NCBI RefSeq assembly: GCF_900187605.1
Contig: NZ_FYEA01000009.1
Span: 1-64,000 of the forward strand
Direction of reading: 5' to 3'
DNA length: 64,000 bases
Origin: Pseudomonas sp. Irchel 3H7
GTDB taxonomy: Bacteria; Pseudomonadota; Gammaproteobacteria; Pseudomonadales; Pseudomonadaceae
The notes beneath the pieces are model-generated. The model made no database searches. It was not told the origin of the DNA and worked only from the letters and a program-made list of their open reading frames with translations. Shown here piece by piece: positions 60,109 to 64,000 of this stretch (position 1 is its first letter; every line of letters starts with the position of its first letter). Both the position numbers and the translations under genes were made by a program.

Positions 60109-62444
60109 GCCGCTGGCTCCGCGACGGCTGCCGTGTGTTCGTGGCGCCCGGCCCACGGTGCCAGCATGAAGCTGAACGCCAGACCGAGGCTCACCGACAG
60201 ACCGAAGTTGCTCACCGCCGGCGTGCTGGAAACCGCCAGCAAACCAAACGACAGCCACGTCGTCACAGCCGCCAGCAAGGTGCCGAGCAAACTCACCGCC
60301 GCACCACCGACTTGCTCGCGCATAAGAATCGCGTAGTCGACGCTGATGGCCGTCACCAGCAACAGGCCGAACAGGCTGAACAGGGTCAGCGGCTGACCGA
60401 GCCAGCCAAGGCTGGCCAGACTGCATAAAGCGGCGAGCAACGGCAGAGCGACGATGCGCAGCGCGCCGCCGAGACCGAACGGCAGCATCAGCACCAGCAC
60501 GATCAGCGCGCAGGAGGCGAGTTTCAGTTCGGCAGCGCTGATTTGCGTCGCGGCAAAAACTTCGTTCAATTCCCCGAGGCGATCGACCAACACCACCCCT
60601 GGCAAATCGAGTGCCTGTACCCGCAGCAGCGCCGGGTTATTCAAGCCTTGCAGGCTGGTCATTGCCGCTACGCCGTCTTCCGTCGGACCGAGCCAGAGCG
60701 TGCGATAAGGCTCGCCGAGCGGGCCGGCCAATGCCGCGTCGATGTCCTCGGCAGGCACGGTCTGCAATTGCTGTAGTTCGGTTTGCAACGCGGCGAGCGG
60801 CACGCCGAGGTCGAGCAGTGGCTGCCAGTATTGCGGCAGTTTGTTCAGCGCCTGGCGCACTTGCTCTTGCTGGTTCGGCGGGCTCACCAGTTGATCGAGG
60901 GCCAGATAGCCTTGCAGCTTGTCGAGGTTGACCAGTTGCTCCAGACGTTCGCTCAACGCGGCCTGACGTTCGAGCAATTGCTGCTGATTGTCGGCGCGTA
61001 CGAGGAAAAACTGGCTGGTCGGCTGATAGCCGGTGATGCGCGCGATGGTCTGCGCTTCGTCGGTCAGGCGTTGCGGCGCGCCGACCCACTGGCGAATGTC
61101 ATTCTTGCTTTGCAACTGCACCAGACCGCCCACACAGAAGGCGAGCAGCAACGCCAGCAACACCGGCGTGCGTACGCGTTCGAGGAGTTTTTCGCGCAGC
61201 GCAACCATGCGCTCGGCCAGATGCAGCGGCCATTGCGCGGGGCGCAGTTCGACGTTTTTCAGCAACGCCGGCAACAGGCACACCGCCGACAGATAGGCAC
61301 CGAGCAAGCCGGCGGCGGAGAACACCGCGATTTGCGTCAGCGCCGGGAACGGCGTCCACGCCAGCGCGAGATAGCCGATGGCGCTGGTGATCAGGCTCAG
61401 GGTCAGCCCGGACAGCGTCAGGCGCAACGCCGGCCAACTGCGCCACGGCTTCAGGCTCCAGCTCTTCGACAGATAGTGCAGCGGATAATCCACGGCCACG
61501 CCGATCAGGCTGGAGCCGAGCACCAATGTCATCACATGCATATGGCCGAACAGCGCGACACAAGCCACCGCCCCGAACAACATGCCGACCAGCACCGGCA
61601 CGAACGCCAGCAGCACGCGCCAGCGACGGAAAGCGAGCAACAGCAGCAACAGAATACCGATCGTGGCACCGCCGCCGACCCAGGTCATTTCGCGAGTGGC
61701 TTGCTGCTGACCGTTGGCCGCGTACAGCAAACCGCTGGCGGCGAGCAGTTGCACGTCGGATTTCGCCGCCTGTTCACGGCTATGTTGCAGCAGCGCGGCT
61801 ACTTGCAGCGGCAGGTTCATGTCGAACGCGTTGCCGGTGGTGCGTGCCCGCAGCAGCACCCAGCTCTTGCCGTCGGCATCGGCGATCAGCGCGCCGCTGC
61901 CGATGTCCAGTTGCACTGCACCGTGCTGCGGCTGGCTGTTCTGAATGCGCCCGGTCAGGCCAAGCCAGTCATCCTGACTCGGCACCAGACTGAAACCGCT
62001 GAACGGGTCGAACAGGGCTTGTACGCGTTGCTGAATGAAGGCGTCGGGGTGTTCGATCAGCAATTGCCGGTCATCCGCCGAGAGCATCGCCAGTCGCCCT
62101 TGCAGCAGTTGTGTGCGCAGCGCTGGCAGGTCTGCTTGCAGGTTCCACTGCACCTTTTCGAACAACCCGCTGGCCTGCCATTGCTCGCCCAACGTCTGCG
62201 CCATAGTCACGGCTTGTTGACGATCGGCATGGCCGACCAGCACCAGCATTTCTCGGTTTAGCGGTTCCTGCATGCGCTGCTCGGCGCGCTGTTCGAGGGC
62301 GTCGGGGTGGGTGCCGGGCACCAGCTCCATCAGATTGGCCGACAGCGGCGCGCCGTCGCGCCATTGCCAACCGGCCAGCGCGACAACGGCCAGCAGCAGG
62401 ATCAGAAACAGCCAGGGCAGCCTGCGTTCACTCGGCAAAGTCAT
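60105..62444 (-). CDS. MMPL/RND-family exporter, aryl polyene cluster (ApeM-like)
   Basis: The 779-residue protein has an N-terminal helix, a large periplasmic loop, a block of five helices (about 250-400), a second periplasmic loop and another helix block ending about 765. Internal repeats fit the RND superfamily: VLGSSLIGVAVDYPLHYLSK in the first half and VTAISVDYAILMREQVGG in the second. It probably moves the aryl polyene lipid out of the inner membrane. Its start lies inside the LolA-like gene (17-bp overlap). Confidence 0.9.
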   Translation of the reverse strand: MTLPSERRLPWLFLILLLAVVALAGWQWRDGAPLSANLMELVPGTHPDALEQRAEQRMQEPLNREMLVLVGHADRQQAVTMAQTLGEQWQASGLFEKVQWNLQADLPALRTQLLQGRLAMLSADDRQLLIEHPDAFIQQRVQALFDPFSGFSLVPSQDDWLGLTGRIQNSQPQHGAVQLDIGSGALIADADGKSWVLLRARTTGNAFDMNLPLQVAALLQHSREQAAKSDVQLLAASGLLYAANGQQQATREMTWVGGGATIGILLLLLLAFRRWRVLLAFVPVLVGMLFGAVACVALFGHMHVMTLVLGSSLIGVAVDYPLHYLSKSWSLKPWRSWPALRLTLSGLTLSLITSAIGYLALAWTPFPALTQIAVFSAAGLLGAYLSAVCLLPALLKNVELRPAQWPLHLAERMVALREKLLERVRTPVLLALLLAFCVGGLVQLQSKNDIRQWVGAPQRLTDEAQTIARITGYQPTSQFFLVRADNQQQLLERQAALSERLEQLVNLDKLQGYLALDQLVSPPNQQEQVRQALNKLPQYWQPLLDLGVPLAALQTELQQLQTVPAEDIDAALAGPLGEPYRTLWLGPTEDGVAAMTSLQGLNNPALLRVQALDLPGVVLVDRLGELNEVFAATQISAAELKLASCALIVLVLMLPFGLGGALRIVALPLLAALCSLASLGWLGQPLTLFSLFGLLLVTAISVDYAILMREQVGGAAVSLLGTLLAAVTTWLSFGLLAVSSTPAVSNFGLSVSLGLAFSFMLAPWAGRHEHTAAVAEPAA

Positions 62445-63030
62445 GTTGCTCCGCGTCGCTCAACGGTTGGCTGGCGTTGCTGTCCTGCATGCGCAGCACG
62501 GTGCTGTCGCCTTGGGTTTCCAGCAATTCGATGGTCTGCACCAGCGCGCCGCCGTCGATGTTGATCTGGTTGAACACCTGCTTGAGCAGCAGCGAGCGCG
62601 GGGTCAGCGTGAGTTTCCACTGCTGTGCATCGCCGCTCAGCGCCAGTTCGAAGTCGCGTTGCAGGCCACTGCTGTCGCCTTGCAGCACGGCGAGAAACAA
62701 GCGGTTCTGCTCGGCACCGGCGCTCTTGTTCGGCAGCAACTGCCAGCCATTGCCATCACGCCGGGCGATGCCTTTGGCGCTGATGCGGTAGTCCTGCTGC
62801 AGCGGGGTTTTCAGCAACCAGAGCAGGCCGTGGTTTTTTGCCAGAACGAAGCTGCCCTTGCTGATCAGCGGCTGGGGCAGGGCGCGCAGGTGTTTTTCCT
62901 GAATGAACTGGCCGTGGATCACGTCCGGCTTCGCCAGTTGTTCGCTCAGTTGTTGCAGGTCGAAAGCATTGGCCAGCGCTGACAGCGTCAGCAGCGCCAA
63001 TACGCTCAGGCTTTTAACCCAAACATTCAT
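62428..63030 (-). CDS. LolA-like outer-membrane lipoprotein carrier (ApeL-like)
   Basis: The 200-residue periplasmic protein has a signal peptide (MNVWVKSLSVLALLTLSALA, cleavage near ANAF) and a LolA-like fold (HGQFIQEKHLRALPQPLISKG; LLWLLKTPLQQDYRI). In these clusters it is thought to carry the pigment lipid through the periplasm. Overlaps the thioesterase gene by 4 bp. Confidence 0.88.
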   Translation of the reverse strand: MNVWVKSLSVLALLTLSALANAFDLQQLSEQLAKPDVIHGQFIQEKHLRALPQPLISKGSFVLAKNHGLLWLLKTPLQQDYRISAKGIARRDGNGWQLLPNKSAGAEQNRLFLAVLQGDSSGLQRDFELALSGDAQQWKLTLTPRSLLLKQVFNQINIDGGALVQTIELLETQGDSTVLRMQDSNASQPLSDAEQHDFAE

Positions 63031-63452
63031 CGCAGCATCCTTTCTACGGCGTCGGTGAAGACCTTCGGTGAGGCCAGCTGCATCTCGCGACTGCTGACTT
63101 CGACGGCGACTTGCACCGAGCTGGCGCGGGTCAGGCGTTCGCCGCTGTGCAGGTCAGTGATCAGATAATTGATCTTCAGACGGTTCTCCCACTCAACCAG
63201 GCTGGCGCGTACATTCAGGCGCTGACCAAACACCGCGCCGCGCACATAGCGCAGTTGCAGGTCGATGATTGGCCAGGCGTAACCCGACTCGACCATCTGC
63301 GTGTAGTTGTGGCCGATCTTGTCCAGCAGCGCGCAACGCGCCACTTCGAGGTATTTGACGTAATGGCCATGCCAAACCACGTGCATGGTGTCGACGTCGA
63401 AAAACGGCACGAGGATTTCAGTATCGGCGTGAAGCACTCCGGCGCTACGCAT
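63027..63452 (-). CDS. Acyl-CoA/ACP thioesterase, hotdog fold (ApeK-like)
   Basis: The 141-residue 4HBT-family protein has the catalytic-site pattern FFDVDTMHVVWHGHYVKYLE with the active Asp, and IDLQLRYVRGAVFGQ. It may release the polyene chain or correct mis-primed ACP. The ATG at 63452 has GGAGG four bases before and overlaps the lyase gene by 8 bp. Confidence 0.88.
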   Translation of the reverse strand: MRSAGVLHADTEILVPFFDVDTMHVVWHGHYVKYLEVARCALLDKIGHNYTQMVESGYAWPIIDLQLRYVRGAVFGQRLNVRASLVEWENRLKINYLITDLHSGERLTRASSVQVAVEVSSREMQLASPKVFTDAVERMLR

Positions 63453-64000
63453 GCAGCCTCCAGTGTTGCGCGGCAATGCGTTGCAGGCACAGGCGCAATT
63501 CGCCTTCCAGTGCGCGGTCTTCGATGACTGGCGGGAAGTCCTTGGCCAGTTCCTCGTGCATCGCCGCCAGCGACGGCGGCAACGGTCGCGCGTCTTCGGC
63601 CTGAGCGCGCAGCCACACGCCTTGATTGGCGGCGAGCAGGGTGGCGGCGGCGACCTGTTCGGTCAGCTCCAGCACGCGGATCGCATCGCGGGCGGCGATG
63701 GTTCCCATGCTCACTTTGTCTTGGTTGTGACACTCGGTGGAGCGCGAGAAGACGCTGGCGGGCATGGTGTTTTTCAGCGCTTCGGCGGTCCAGGCGCTGG
63801 TGCCGATCTGCACGGCTTTGAAGCCGTGGTTGATCATCGCCCGATCCGCTGGGGCGCCGGAGAGGTTGCTCGGCAGACCGTGGTTGTAGCGCTCGTCGAC
63901 CAGCAAGGCGAGTTGCCGGTCCAGCAGGTCAGCAACGTTGGCCACGAGGTTTTTCAGGCTGTCCATGGCGAACGCGATATGCCCGCCGTAGAAGTGCCCA
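63445..64000 (-). CDS. Aromatic amino acid ammonia-lyase (HAL/PAL/TAL family), C-terminal part
   Basis: At least 184 residues of the C-terminus are present; the gene continues beyond the right edge. It carries the family segments GHFYGGHIAFAMDSLKNLVA and NQDKVSMGTIAARDA (the NQxxVSMG motif). In aryl polyene clusters a lyase of this type can supply an aryl acid starter such as a cinnamate or coumarate; whether the substrate is His, Phe or Tyr depends on residues outside the window. Confidence 0.88.
   Translation of the reverse strand, partial: GHFYGGHIAFAMDSLKNLVANVADLLDRQLALLVDERYNHGLPSNLSGAPADRAMINHGFKAVQIGTSAWTAEALKNTMPASVFSRSTECHNQDKVSMGTIAARDAIRVLELTEQVAAATLLAANQGVWLRAQAEDARPLPPSLAAMHEELAKDFPPVIEDRALEGELRLCLQRIAAQHWRLHA

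Noticed and set aside
58945..60426. An N-terminally extended antiporter-like protein (493 residues)
   Set aside because: The first 106 residues overlap the MMPL gene and are not membrane-like; the ATG overlapping the MMPL stop at 60108 is consistent with the operon.

Overview
The window is chromosomal DNA of a Pseudomonas, most likely the P. fluorescens group. The gene order follows the known Pseudomonas order for tat-hisEI-ubiBJE, the pha locus, hslVU-ftsN-argS-priA-rpmE, ponA/pilMNOPQ-aroKB-damX-gltBD-hemE. GC-rich codon use and many paired REP-type repeats also fit that group. All 58 genes called were read from the sequence by family motifs; no database search was possible. No rRNA, tRNA, CRISPR array or prophage was seen.

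Layout. 1-421: probable end of an insertion sequence against a truncated copy of a ~190-bp palindromic repeat. 422-3059 (+): polar amino acid ABC importer. 3215-11405 (-): HBM-type chemoreceptor, then rsmE, tatCBA, hisE/hisI, ubiB/ubiJ/ubiE, tightly packed with 1-8 bp overlaps. 11572-13409 (+): PHA granule proteins including phaI and phaF. 13678-18767 (-): phaC1-phaZ-phaC2-phaD, convergent with phaIF. 19026-26573 (-): DUF971 protein, hslVU, ftsN, argS, priA. 26862-29356 (+): rpmE, an exported nuclease, malic enzyme. 29672-32119 (-): PBP1A, divergent from pilMNOPQ-aroK-aroB-damX-gltB-gltD-hemE (32336-48145, +). 48324-50613: divergent MFS/LysR pair resembling E. coli ynfM/ynfL. 50700-52754: two paralogous small exported proteins flanking an orphan PemK/MazF-type toxin on the other strand. 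52780-64000 (-): most of an aryl polyene (APE) pigment cluster that runs off the right edge.

The most interesting part is the right-hand 11 kb. It holds two ketosynthases, a ketoreductase, a hotdog dehydratase, a DUF3261 lipoprotein, an MMPL exporter, a LolA-like carrier, a thioesterase and the C-terminus of an aromatic amino acid lyase: the usual APE building and export genes. Between the exporter and the DUF3261 gene sit three further genes: a SAM methyltransferase, a cation/proton-antiporter-like membrane protein, and a flavoprotein carrying the flavin-dependent halogenase signatures (GxGxxG, a KxGAxFxWG lysine motif and an exact WxWxIP). This suggests a tailored, possibly halogenated, aryl polyene.

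Regulatory signals supported by sequence include a near-consensus heat-shock (sigma32) promoter before hslVU, a -24/-12 (sigma54-type) element before phaC1, a good sigma70 promoter with flanking repeats before gltB, a perfect 21-bp hairpin between phaC1 and phaZ, and several rho-independent terminators. Four REP-like families occupy most intergenic spaces, nearly always as inverted pairs.
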